Positions 11,176 through 24,600 of a stretch of DNA of 64,000 nt are shown in pieces; positions within the stretch are counted from its first letter, which is position 1; the number at the start of each line of letters is the position of its first letter. Under the pieces are notes generated by a model that was not told where the DNA came from, ran no database searches, and saw only the letters and a list, made by a program, of their open reading frames with translations. The stretch lies in the NCBI GenBank assembly GCA_963575745.1, contig CAUYUJ010015505.1:867396-931395 (forward strand), read 5' to 3'. Both the position numbers and the translations under genes were made by a program. This DNA is from Prorocentrum cordatum (lineage: Eukaryota > Sar > Dinophyceae > Prorocentrales > Prorocentraceae).

Positions 11176-14100
11176 AGGGCGGGGCGGGCTGCGATGCCAG
11201 GAGGCGCCCCTGGGCCCAGAGGTGCCTCCAGCTCCTCCTCCTCCTCCTCCTCCTCCTCCTCGAATCTCGATCCTCTTCCCTGCTCCAACTCGCACCTCGT
11301 CCTCCTCCCTCCCCCTCCTCCTCCTCCTCCTCCTCTTCCTCCTCCTCCTCCTCCTCCTCCTCCTCCTCCTCCTTCCCTCCTCCGTCTTCTCCTCCTCCTC
11401 CTCCTCCTCCTCCTCGTCCTCCTCCTCATCTTCCTTCTTGCCTTTATCGTCGTCCTTTTCCTGAGCTCCAGTATCGTATGTTCTGAGAATCTCTCAAGTG
11501 AAAGCCTCATTTGGGAAAATCAGCGTTCTGAGCCAACTCCTCCAGCATCCCCATGGTGTGAGAATGTCTCAGGCGAAACGCTCTCCCCCCCACACCACGT
11601 TGAAACATCGAACGCCCCCTGTGGACAAGTGCAAACACGTGTCCCGCGCGCACGCCCACCCCAGCGCACAATTTTTTTCGCGCAAAGAATGAGAGGGAGG
11701 TCGACAGGGCGACGGCCGACGGGGGAGGGAAAAGGGGCCGGGCCCCAACATGTGAAAACACGTGCCCCGCGCGCCCGCCGGACCCCTTCCCCAAGACTGG
11801 CTTTTCATCCCTTTGACGGTCCCGAGGCCCAGTGGGGGCCCCCGGAGGCCGAAAATGGTGCAACACCTCCCGTCGTGATTTCTTCACAGCGCGGGGGTGT
11901 CTGGGTCTCGACCTTGCGAAGATCGAGAACTGGGCGTGGGGCTCCCGCCTCTGACTACCTGCCAGACCACCCAACCTAACCCGAAGACCCACATTTCGGG
12001 CTGGGGGGGGGTACGGGTTTCACCAGAGTGTTGTTCACTGCTCCCCCACACCCCCCCCACTGGAAATGGATGGCAAAATGGGGCCTTCGGTTCGGGGTGG
12101 GGTGGTCTGATGTTGAGCAGGGACCGACCGTCCCGGCATTCCTATAGGCCTACCACGCAATGTTCTTTGAACCCAAGCATGTTCGAATAACAAAAGCAAT
12201 GTTCTTAGAACGCAAACCCGATGTGCTAAAACAAGGCAGTCCGGGCCAGAAATGTCCTGAGAACATTTCGCCGAAACCAAAGAAGGTTCTTAGAACATTG
12301 TTTGGTAGGCCTATCGGCACGCCAGGACGCTTCGCCACTGCTTGACGATGTGCAGGGGGGGAGGCCCTTCTGCCTTCCCACTTGGCCAGCGCGGCCCGCC
12401 CGCTGCCCACGGCGAGTGGCGCCCGCCACCGCCGGGGTGGCCCAAGCCTCCCTCGCGCTCGGTTAGTGAAGCCCCCAAGGCGGCCCCGAGGTCAAGGTGC
12501 TGGCAGCCCTCCGCCTGCCTGCAGGCGAAGGATCCCTTTGGCCTCGGGGGGGCGTCTGCGGGGCATTCCTGTGAGCAGAGGGAGAGGCCCTTGGACCATC
12601 CGACTCGGCGAGCGTGGCTAGGGCACGCCACACTGCTGCGCACAATCGCCCGGGTGGTGAACCTCCCCGCCCGTCCTCGCCCTCCGCGAGCGCCGCGCCC
12701 GCCGCGAACGACGCCTCCGACCCCGCCGCGGCGCTGCGCAGCTTCTCGGGCACGGCCTGGCCCGCCTCCTCCAGGAGCAGCGCCAGGCCGCGGGCGTAGC
12801 GGAAGTCCTGGGGCGGCGGCTCGGCGACGTGGCCCGCCTCCTCCTCCTCCTCCTCCTCCTCCTCCTCCTCCTCCTTCTCCTCCTCCTCCTCGTCCTCCTC
12901 TTCCTCTTCCTCCTTCTCCTCCTCCTCCTCCTCCTCCTCCTCCTCCTCCTTCTCCTCCTCCTCCTCCTCCTCCTCCTTCTCCTCCTCGTCCTCATCTCTC
13001 CTCCTCCTCCTCGAACCTCGATCCTCCTCCTCCTCCTCGAATATCGTCCTCCCTTCTCCTCCTCCTCCTCCTCCTCCTCCTCCTCCTCCTCCTACTCTTC
13101 CTCCTCCTCCGATGGGGCCATGAGGACGCGTGGCTTCAAGCAGTGAAGGTCGAGCCTGGGATCCTGGGATCCCCCATGCTGCTCTCCTCGGCGGCGAGCC
13201 CAGGCGAGCAGCGAGAGGGGGCAGGCCCTCTCAGAAGGCGCAGGGCTTCTCGGAAGGCGCGAGGGGCTTCCGAGAAAACCCGCTGACTTCTGAGAAGGCC
13301 TGCCCCCTCTCGCTCCCCCCCCCCCCCGGGCCTCGCCGCCGAGCTCCGGGCCCCACCCCGCAGGGCCCCCATTGCTCACCCGTCGACGGGGCGGCGCCGG
13401 GCTCGGGCTCGGCCCGGGGCCGCTGGGCAACGGGGCGGGGGGGCCTCCTGCGGCAGCGCTGGCGGGCTGTGTGCAGACCGGCGCGCCCGGGGGCTCGCGG
13501 GGGCGGTGCCCGGGCCCGGGCCGTGTGCGCTCCTGGGGCGTCAGCAGCGTCATGACGAACGCCCGCTCGTCGGGGGCGCAGCAGCTGCCCAGGTGCTGCG
13601 TGTACTCTGCCGGAGTGGGGCAGTCATAGTTGATGACGAACTGCACGTGAGGCAGCCCGTCGACGGAACCTGGGGGAGGGGGCGACAGGAAGGAGCACGA
13701 AGAGGGGGGACGGTGAGGGCGAGGAGGACGAGGGGCCAAACAACTACGCTTCCGTCTGCGCCCATCACAGCATGCATGTGTAACGAGTGTGAAGCTACTT
13801 GCAAGCCCGGCGACACCTGGAGGTATATCGCATACGGCATCACACGAATCACAACGCAATGCAATCTCGAGAATAAGACTCGAGTGTGCTATCCAATGCG
13901 CGGGCTGTCGACGCCAGCCCACCACTACATAAACACCCAAAACATGGTTTCAACTGCAACGCACCATTGCTGCCAATAAGGTTGCTGTCTCCTGGACAGA
14001 ATCCGTGCGAAACCAGCCCGTGAGCGCCTCCCCTGGATATAATCCTGGACGCTTTTCTGAACCGCGAACAGCTGCTTCAGAGGACAACAAAAAAGACAGG

Positions 14101-14973
14101 AACGACGCATGCCCTCCCCCACACCTGACAGCTCATCTGGCCGTGATCGGGGCCACCGAGCCGATTTGGGCTTGACCCCTCCACCCTGGAAGGCTCCTGA
14201 CGACGTTGGAGGGAACCCAGCACACATCACATATGCCCGTGTGACCCTCTCGAGCCCAGCCCCCTCGTCATAAACGCGTTCAAAGTCCCGTGCACTGCGG
14301 CAACCGGTAAGGGTCCCAGTAGCCTGCCGCAGGCTTAGGGGCCAGAGGGATTAGAGTGATCATATGTACGTATGTATGGATGTGTATATATACGCATATA
14401 CAAATGGCAATGCAACATCTGGACGCTCCCATTGCACATAATTCTGCTCCACCGCAGTATGCGCACGTGCTATGGTGCCTCAGTCAGGAGCGCCCCGGGC
14501 GGGCCCAAGAGGCCCCGAAGACAACAAGGACGGGCCAAAGGCGGCCCGGGATGGCCACAAGACGGCCCAATACGTCCCCCGACCGTCCAAGGGGGTCCGA
14601 AGGGGCCCCCCAAGAGGCCCCCGACAAGCACCAATCACAGCAAAATTGCTTTACGATTTGGGCCCGCACGCCTTGCCTCCAAGACGGCCCACGAGACCCC
14701 CAAACTCGCCCCAACATGGCCCAACAGGCGACCAAGATGTCTCAAGAGAGGCACACGAAGGGCTAAATAAGATGCAAGAAGGGCCCAAGAAAGCAAACGA
14801 GAGCTTATAAACGTTCCAAGAGGGCCCCCCGACCAGCCCCAAACAGCCGACGAAAGACCCCACACCGCCCGATAGGGCCCGTCGCCGTCTGGGCGGCGTG
14901 TTGGGTCGTCTGAGGGGGAGCGACCCACCGTCGCTGGCTTGAAAAAAATTCCAAGGGGGTGTCTGAAACCAGC

Positions 14974-15039
<66 letters not shown>

Positions 15040-15599
15040 CTACGACGACGCCGACGACGCCGACAATGTCAACGCCGGCGACGGCGCACCTGCCGCCGGC
15101 GCCTGCGCCAAGCGCCGTCTCTGATAGAATGCTGATTGAACTCGTTCCAAGTCGCTCGGAATCCCACTCGGGCCCTTGAATGTAATCTACCCTACTCTAC
15201 CCTACGCTACTGTAGCCTACTGTACCCTAGCATGCTCTACTCTTCTCTACTTCGTTCCTGCTGTAGTCCATACTCCTACTCTATTCCATCCTTCTCAGGT
15301 CACCTCTACTCTACTCCGCTATGTTTTCTGCTGTGCTCTACTCATCCACTGCTCTCTACTCTTCTCTACTCTGCTCTATTTCAACATGATCTACATCTCC
15401 ATACCCTACTCTACCCCAGCCTGCTTTGCTACTGTACCCTTCCGAGTCCAGCCTTGCTCTACTAGACTCTACTCTAGCCTACTCTACTCTACTTCTCCCC
15501 AACTCTACTCTACTCTACGCTACTCTACTCGTCGTCGTCGTCTTCGTCGTCTGCGTCTTCGTCGTCGTTGTCGTCTTCGTCGTCGGCGTCGTCGGCGGA

Positions 15600-15631
<32 letters not shown>

Positions 15632-18630
15632 TGGCGTCGGCGCCGGCGTCGTCGTCGTCGTCGCTGCCGGGGGGGGGGGTCTCTGGACACTCCGAATCGT
15701 TTTCTGGGCGGCGGGAGGGGGGCGTTGGACCCCGCCAAATCATTTTCCCGGGTGGGTGGGGGGGGCGGCGGCGCACCTGTCGCCTGTGCCCGCCCTAGGC
15801 GCTGGCTCTGATAGAATGCTACTAGGACTCGCTCCAGGCCTCTCAGAAGAATCCTACTAGGGCCCTATTGCACCCTGCCCTACTCTACTCGACCCTACTG
15901 TACTCTACTCTCCTCTACCCTACTCTGCCATACACTACATCTACCCTCCCGACAAGCTGGGCCAGCATTTCTTGACCAACTCGCTGGAAAGCTGGCCCAG
16001 TTTTTTTTGAACACGTTCGCCCTTCCGTTGTGTGTGTGGGGGAAATGTGTCCAGGTTTGTTTTAAGAAACCTCTAGGAAGCTGGCCCAGACTTCTCAAAT
16101 CAAAACTTTCCTGATCATATGATTGGTTATGTTCTACTCTACTCGAGTCTACTGTAACTCTAATTTCTTCTACTCCAAGTCTAATCGAATCTACTCTGTT
16201 CAGCTCAGCTCAGCTCTACTCCATTTTTGCTCGACTCTATTCATCTACGGTTTTCCACTCGATTCGAATCTACTCAAATCTGACCTGACTCTCCCCATTC
16301 TGCTCTACTCTACTCTACTCTACCCTACCGTATCCCGGTTTCCCGCCCTACTCTACTCTACTCTACTCTACTCTGCTCGTCGTCGTCGTCGTCGGCGGCG
16401 TCGTCGTCGTCATCGTCGTCGGGAGTCGGCCTCAGCGTCGACGTCGGCGTCGGCGTCGTCGTCGTCGTTTCCAGGTGGGGGGGGGGTGCACCTGGACCCC
16501 CCGAATAATAGGATTTCCGGGCGTGGGGGGGGTCCTGCACCAGCCCCGCATCATTTTCCCCGGTGGGAGGGGGCGCTCGGACCTCCACCCTCTCCTTGGC
16601 TTTGAAGAGGAGGGGGGGGGGGGCCCTCCACCCCTGCCAGCAGCGGCAGAAAGCGCTCTTTCGATCGCCTTGGGGCCCTCCCCTGTGGACCGTCTTGTCA
16701 TGGAGGTGTCTTGAGGCTGTCGCGTGGCAGTCTGGAGGCCCTGGTGGGAGGCATGGCGGCTGTGGTAGGAAGTCTGGAGCCCCTCTGGGAGCCCTCTTGG
16801 GGCGTCTCGGGGCCCTCTTGGGCTATCTTGTGCCCCTCTTCGATCGTGCTGGACCCCTCTCGGGCGCCGTTTGGGCCATCTTGGGGCGAGCTTGGGGCAA
16901 CTTCGGGGCCTCGTGGGCCGCATTGGAGGCTCGGAAGACCGAGCAGGTTCGCCGAAATCATATAACATATTCGCCCTTGGTGCATCTTGGGGGTCCTGTT
17001 CGGACCCCCTGGTGCCTTCGAGGGAGCCCGCTGGCCCGTCTTATGGCCATCTGGGACCGCATTTGGCCCGTCTCTTGGACTGACTTGGACCCTCCTGAGG
17101 CGCCCTGGACCCAGGCGACCATGTCGCATGCGGTGCGACCAGATCATGCGGATGCCGAGAGGCAACGATGCAGAGGTACCATTGGGAAAGAACTCGCCCT
17201 GACGGTGCAGTTTGACTACGTCGCTCTTCTACGTATCCGAACTGGTACCAGTACAGCCGAGTGGCCCTGTCACAGGTGCGGTCCCTGCCACGGCTGGAAG
17301 GGTCAGAAACCTGCAACACTGCCACTGGGAGCGACGGTGGGAAGACCGAGTGGTGAGAGCCTTGTACCTGTGAATTCCTGATCGCCGGGCATGCAGCCGA
17401 TGGGGAGATCGAGGGCAGGAAGACTGGGGTGTGCACGCAGTCCACGTGTCGCCCAGGGGGGATTCGACGGCAGGCGTGGGCTGCGGTGGAGTCGTGGCCA
17501 CGACGAGCCCGTTCGCCGAGGGCGCTGGGACCCATGGAGACAACCCCAAGCGAAGCACGCTCCGAGGTCGACAGCCCGAGCACGAAGGACCGACGGGATC
17601 AGAGGGGCACTCTTCCAAAACTGCAGCCGTCGTGCTCTCACAGGGGGCGCTGGGGGGACGAACGAATTGTAGTTTTTTTTTCTGGCCACGGCGGGCCTTG
17701 GCCACGAAAGGGTCCCCCGACAGAGCTCTGAGGAGCAGTCCGCCACCTACCATGGCCACCCGTGGAGCTCGCGCACGATTTCCACGCACGCCGCGCACGA
17801 CACGAACACGAACTGCGATATTTAAGCGCGGACGGCCTGGGGGCAAAACTGCCCGACCAACCTCCAACACGGTCGCGGCAGGACTCGGACTTCATGCCCC
17901 ACGACGGCGCTGGCTGCTTGCGGAGGCGAAGGGGGGGGACTCACGAGGACTTTCGAGGCCTCACCGGGGCCCCGGCTCTGGCCGACCTCGGCGCGTTTCT
18001 CTTGCCGTGCACCGGGAACGACACGGGTCCTGGCGGAACGGGGTCCTGGGCACGGCTTCGTCGCCGCGCTCGGAACCCGCTCTGGGGCCCTCCGCTGGTC
18101 CCGGGGAAGGCCCTGGGGTCCAGGGCCAGCTTCCCCGCCGAGAGCCTCTGGAAGCCCCGGGGGGAGCCCAAGAGATGGCCCCGAAACAGCCCCGACGCCT
18201 CGATGCCCGACCGACGCAGTGCTCGTGGAAAAGGCGCCTGCGAGAGCCTTCTACGCTGTAGCGGCACGGGCGGATGATGGTACTGCTGCTGAGATTGATG
18301 ATGACAATGATGACGACGACGATGATGATGATAGTGATGATGACGACGACGGTTAAGATGATGCTGATGCTGATGCTGATGGTGACGATGATGGTAATGA
18401 TGATGGTGATGATGATGACGATGATGGCAGTGATAATGATGATGACGATGATGCTAAAGATGAGGATGATGATGGTGGTGATGCTGAGGGTGGTGGTGAT
18501 GGTGAGGATGAGGACGATGGTGGTGACGACGATGATGCTGATGACTATGATGATGCTGATAACGGCGATGATGATGATGCTGGTGGTGAATATGGAAATT
18601 GTGATGCTGATGATGATGCTGATGATGATA

Positions 18631-18681
<51 letters not shown>

Positions 18682-21600
18682 GTGATGGTGGTGCTGATGA
18701 TGATGATGACGATGATGCTGGTGCCGATGATGCGAATGATGATGGTGAGGAGGAGGAGGAGGAGGAGGAAGAGGAGGAGGAGGAGGAGGAGTGGAAGGAG
18801 GAGGAGGTGGAAGAGGTGGATGATGAGGATGATCGGGTAGGAAGGACACTTCGAATAATAACAGCACTGAGTAACACCATCTGAGGCTCAGCACAGGGTG
18901 CCACCAAGTGGTGGTCGCCAGTCCCTGACCACCCCCTGGCACTGCCTGGATGACAAAGCTGAGCTGAACGAAAGACAGGTCACACGCGAACAACACACAG
19001 ACAATACAGACCCACCGGGGGGACGGAGGGGGCCATGGGTGCGTGTTGTCGGATGGGGCTCCTTGCTCGAACGGGAGCCTGCCCGGGGACCCGACAACCC
19101 GCACCCATATCCACACCTGTACCTATGGGCCTATGGGTACGGGTGTGTGTTGTTCGTTCGTCAACAGGGGGGGTAAGAAGGATAGCAATGGGAAGATTGG
19201 CGAAGCAGCTCACGCAATTAGCTGTTTTTTCCGGCGCCTAACGGCGCCAATGTATCGAAGAAGGCGCCCGGGGGCGGGGCCGAGACCAGCTGCATGTAGC
19301 AGATGTCGTAAACTCCCGCCTTCTCAGTCATGAGACTGCGACTGAGACAGAGGAACGGCTCGTGATTTACTGCGCATGTGACAAACACCAATTCTCAAAA
19401 CGAACTTTCAAATCTCTCACGATCACTCAAGACTCGACCCCAAGTCATCACACTGCCTCTCCTTGCCAGGTCTGCCAACCAGCTCCACCCCGCGCCCGAA
19501 AGTCCTCCAGCTCTGGTCGAACCAGGAGCTCTACGAGCTATTTCCCGTGTCATCCTGGGAATCGACGCTTCTGTTTGTCTGTGCGCTTCTTCGCCTCCCG
19601 AGCAGGGACCGACCGTCCCGGCATTCCTATAGTCCTGCCACGACATGTTCTGAGAACCCTGAAACGTTCTAAGAACAAGAACCGTGTTCTTAGAACATCA
19701 GCCCGAGGTGATAAAACAAGACAGACTCCGCCAGAACTGTTCTGAGAACCCAGGAAAGGTTCTTAGAACACTGTTTGGTAGGACTGAAGGCACGCCAGGA
19801 CGCTTCGCCACTGCTTGAAAGAGGAATCGGGGAGACGTAAGACCCGGGTACGGGGGACTCGGAAATCCCCGACGAGGTCGTCAAAAAAATGACGAGGCCG
19901 AGCCTGCATTTTGACGAGGCCTCCCGCTGCAGACATCCCACGAAACTCCTCCTCGTCAAAATCCGAGGCGCGGTCGTCAAAAAACGATGGCGAACCCGAG
20001 TCCTGGCAAACCCGGGTCTTACGCTCCCCCGAAGGAGGGCAGCCCCCGGGGCGCCGCCCGCGTCCGCCACCAGCACGCGCCGGCTGCCCGCTCGGAAGTC
20101 CTCCAGCGCCGCGCGCCGCTCCTCGGGCCCCAAGCGGCCGTGCACGGCGGCCACCTGCGGGCGCCGCCGGGCCCCTCCCGGAGACGAGGCCAGGACGAGG
20201 AGAGCATCGGGCGAGGATACCTCGAGAACCCAGATGGTCTGGTACCGGAAATTTTCGGTAGCGATTTCGACGCACCCCGAATTTCGGTAGCGACCGGATC
20301 TTCGTTTGAGGGCGTTGAAATAGCGGATTTCAGAACGCTCTGATACCGGTATTGGGCGCTACATTTCGGTATTTCGGTAGCGACCGATCTCTGCCGAGCG
20401 CTACCGGAAATTTTCGGTAGCGGACCATCAGGGAATGGAAGGTCGTCATGGCTGACGCCCCAGAAACGATGCTTCTGGCACGAGGTTGGAACGTCAGGGC
20501 GCCACGGTCACGTGGATCCGGGCTTCGACGTCTCAGGAATAGCGTTCTGGCACGAGTCAGGATCGTCAAGACGCAACAGTACCGGTGAATCGTGGCGTCG
20601 AAGTCCCAGGAGTGGCGGTCTGGCGCAATTCCCGACTTGCAAGCATTTGTCTTCCAACGGGGCACTCCCCTCAATGAAAATGAAGCCTTGTAGGGGCCTG
20701 TGAAAAGGGAGCATGGAGGGAAAGTTATGTACCATATGGGTGATGCGTCTTAGATTCAACCTGGTCCTCCTCCTCTTGAGCATGGACCGCCCGTCCCGGC
20801 ATTCCTATAGACCTACCACGACATGTTCTTAGAACCCACAAGTATTCGAAGAGCAAAAACAGTTGTCCTTGAACATGATTTAAAACAAGACAGCCCCAGC
20901 CAGAAATGTTCAAAGAACATGTCGTGCAGACCACAAGGGTTCTTAGACCATTCTTTGGTGGGCCTATAGGACGGCCAGGACGCTTCGCAACTGCTTGATC
21001 CTCCTCCTCCTCCTCCTCCTCCTCCTCCTCCTCCTCCTCCTTCCCAACCTACACGTGGCAGCGGCGGCGGGGGCCATGAGACCAGGCCCACGGGGCCCAT
21101 GGGCACAGGAAGCACCGACGGCCGCACACGTCCCCCGCAGAGAGGCGATGAACCAGCCGTCCCTCGACCACGCTACAGTGGAGGCCGCCGGGGGCCAGTA
21201 CACAAGAAGCCTTCCACGAGAAGCCCAAACCCTGAGACCCCGGGGCGTCCATGGATTTTTGGTGTGGGCACGTCACGCTCTCCATGGCAAAACCATCGAA
21301 ACCCAAATAAACCCAGGGGCACCCTGGAGGCGAGCAGGGTGCTTCTTGGCATGGGTCTCCACTGTACCCGGCTGCGGCCAACCCGATTGCCCAGGTGGTG
21401 CTCGTGGCGGATGGGTTCAAGAGACGGCCGTGGCATCCTTGGAGCGGGGGCGGGCCGCAGCGGGCCGTGCACGACAGCACGGCGCGTGAAGGCCACGACC
21501 TACGCGGCCGCACACGCTTGGCGCCAGGCGTGGCTGCCACTGTAGGTGGCGACATTCGAACCCTACCACCACCAGCCACGGATTCTTTGCATCGATGGGA

Positions 21601-24600
21601 GGCGGCGGGGGTAGGGTTCGGAGTTCGCCGCGTGCTCGACGAATTCCGCACCCTATCCCCGTCGCCCATCGAGTTGCCTGAGCCGTCGATCGGCGAGGCC
21701 AGGATCCAGAAATCGCCACCAACACCGGACGAGGGTGTCCTGGGCGGGGGGGGGCCAACTGGTGCGGCTGGCCGCGGAACCCATCGAGGCTGGCGGCCAT
21801 TGCGGAGGAACCGGCCGCGCAGGATGGCGCCCGGCCGCCCCGGAGCGAGAGCAGTCCTGCAGCTGCGTGCCTGGCGGCGGGTGGGGGTGCTGCAGAGGCG
21901 TGCGGTCAGGCTGCGTTCAGAAGGGACGCCAAGCTTTTTGCGTCGGCGTCTAGGCAGAGTCACTGCGCTGGCGAGTGAGGCGTCGGTGGGGTGCCCTGGA
22001 GACGAATTTGAAGGAACGCCAGGCCAGGAATGGAACCTTTTTTGGCCCTCGCAGGGCCTGCGTGCACGAAGAGGGCCAGAGGAAACCCCGCGGAACGCGG
22101 AACGTCCTCAGGAACAGCGAGCTCCTTGCGAACCCGGGCTGCTCCTTGTTTCGATATGTTGGCTGAAAATGTTATCGCCCCCCCGCGCGTCGCCTTGCAT
22201 GCTGACCCTTGTAAACCCCCGTCAATCGTGCGCCGTTGCTCCGTGCACGTCGGGCATATTCAATGCAGCCACACTCGTCTCGGGACGTGTAGGAATTCCC
22301 TGCAAAGCGTGCCCTTGGGAACCCAGCTGCTCCTTATTTCAATATCTTGGCTGAAAATGTTATCGCACAACGCGCGTCGCCTTTCAAGCTGACCCTTGTG
22401 AGCCCTCGTCAATCGTACGCCGTTTCTCCGTGCGCGTCGGACATGTTAAGTGCAGCTACACTCGTCTCGGGACGTTCAAGAATTCCCTCCGAAAGCGTGG
22501 CACGCGTACTGAGGGGTGCTCGAGGGGTGAGGGCATGCGTGGAAAGCTTTGGATCCCTGAGGGGTGCTCGAGCAGGCAGACACCGGGCGCTTCTATAACG
22601 GACTGTGGTGCTGCTCTAGAGCTCGGGGATGGGATGCGGCTGATCCTACGCCAACCAAGCTTCAAAGCAAATCGTTTTTCACCGCCGAACTGTCATGGCC
22701 CCACATGAATCCGCATCCCAACCTGCGGCGAGAGGTCCGTGTCAGAATGCTGGCCAGGATGCCGATCCCTCTTGTGGCTGCACCACCACCCGATGATCCC
22801 CCCAAAGGCTCCCCCCGCATGTCCCAGCGTGGTGGTGGATACGCGCGGCATCGCGACCGAAAGCCGAACGCACGTTGCAACACGACGTGCGCCTAGGACG
22901 ACGACACTAGGCACGCCGAAACGTCGAGGAGCCAAATCAGGTTGCCCCGCGACGTCTGGAATCAGCTGGAAAGAACAAAAAAGGCAACGGTCGGCATGAA
23001 ACCAAGCTGGCCAACCACCTTCCTTTACCGTGTCTACTGCGATGGGTAAGCTGCCTGGTGGCGAAGCGCCCAGAACAAGTGCGCAAGTTATGGGCAGCTT
23101 GGACGGACCCAGTGGAAGAAGTGCGCGCGCTCTCTGGTGCATGAGTACATGCCACACACAGGACGTTCCATGGCCGGCGAGCGCTGGTGGGATCTGTATT
23201 CGTTTGCCTCTGGCGAGCTATGGTGGCGATGGGGAGATGCGCACCGCACCGTACAGCAAGTCCTGCTCGTGTTGCCCGACTCAAGTACAAGCTGGTCGAT
23301 TCTTTGAACATTTCTCAGCACGATGCTCGGCCCCTACATAAGAATGCGTCGCGCCTTCGGCGTTCCGAAGGCATCGGGCCGCACAGGTCGTGAGGGCTCA
23401 GCGACAACACGGCACTTCGATATAGGATCTAAAGAAAATTCGTTGATCCCAGATTCATCCTCCCCCTCGTCCTCATCTGCTGCTCTTCTCGCTCCTCCAC
23501 CTGGTCCCTCTTCATAATTCATCCTCATGCCTCTCCTTCCCGGCCACTCCTCCTCGGAGGGGAGGGGAGCAATCAGCTACAATGCTGACATCAGGCGTGT
23601 TCGCGCCAACCAGGACAACCTTACGTTGGCACTCGTGGTTCCTAAATGGTCGCGTCTAAAGACTGCGCTCTTAAACTAATTCCGACAAGTGTTTGGAAGT
23701 GACGTGTGCTATACGTGATGTTCATTCGTGCTTGGTCTGGGATGTGGTGGAAATCGTCTGGGCTGTTAGTGAGATGCAGCGTGAGTGCTCTCAACTTCAA
23801 ATGTACATCTCCGCAGAAATCTCCCGACGGCCTTCTGTCACAGCGCACGCAAAGCTAAACACGTTCTTGCCTCCTCTGCACCCCCTGCGCTACCCGGCCA
23901 CCTGTATGTCACCAGAACAAATGGTGCTGGACACGTCCTGCACTGTCTCGGCACCCTTCACAAAAATGACAACCCGATCTCCTTGCCTGATATTCTCGGA
24001 GATCTTCAGGATAGCCTCGTCAAGGTAATTCTGTTTCGCTAACTCGTGCACCACTTCTATACGATGTACCACATGGCGACACGCACTCAGGCCGCTCCCA
24101 GGAGCGACACTCAGCACCACAGCGCCCTTACCACTCTGCCTCTTGAACGTCTCTGTCATTGCCTCCGTCGACGTTGCGGCCTCAGCTGTCCTACAGGTTC
24201 CACGGCCGGGTCGCTGTCTGTCCGATCGGAAGCAACATCTGATAGGAGACGTGGGCGGAAGGCGGGGAGGAGCGGGAAAGAAAGCGGAGGAATAGGGACG
24301 AGGGGAGAGACGCAACCCAAGCACGCTCACATCAAATCTGACATCACGCCGCAACCGCCTCTCTCTTTTCGTTGCACCCTACTTGTTGCATCCGCCCAGT
24401 CGGATGTATAATCGAATCTTCCTGAATGGACGCTGCAACATTTGAGCTATTTTGAAATATAGACGCCAAGTGGGACGAGGAGACGCCATGGGTACATGCC
24501 ACGCGCAATGGAGCAACGTCCGAAGCAACCAGTAAGAAATCGGATGTCGACCCCGAAGCCACTGGGAAGCAACACAGAAGGTAGAAGACAGCAACTATGA

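Noticed and set aside
10321-11979. A 552-codon plus-strand ORF
   Set aside because: It is built of (GAC)n and (CCT)n microsatellites read as poly-Asp and poly-Pro, and it runs opposite to the real zinc-finger exon.
14356-14930. Gly/Leu/Trp-rich ORFs on both strands, also at 16.7-17.4 kb
   Set aside because: They consist of the repeated words of the family P inverted repeat and are open in several frames.
15180-16375. CTACTCTACTC blocks as telomeric repeats
   Set aside because: Dinoflagellate telomeres are of the TTTAGGG type; these blocks are degenerate, internal, and part of a compound satellite.
18274-19116. Poly-Met, poly-Asp and poly-His ORFs
   Set aside because: (GAT)n microsatellite artefacts.
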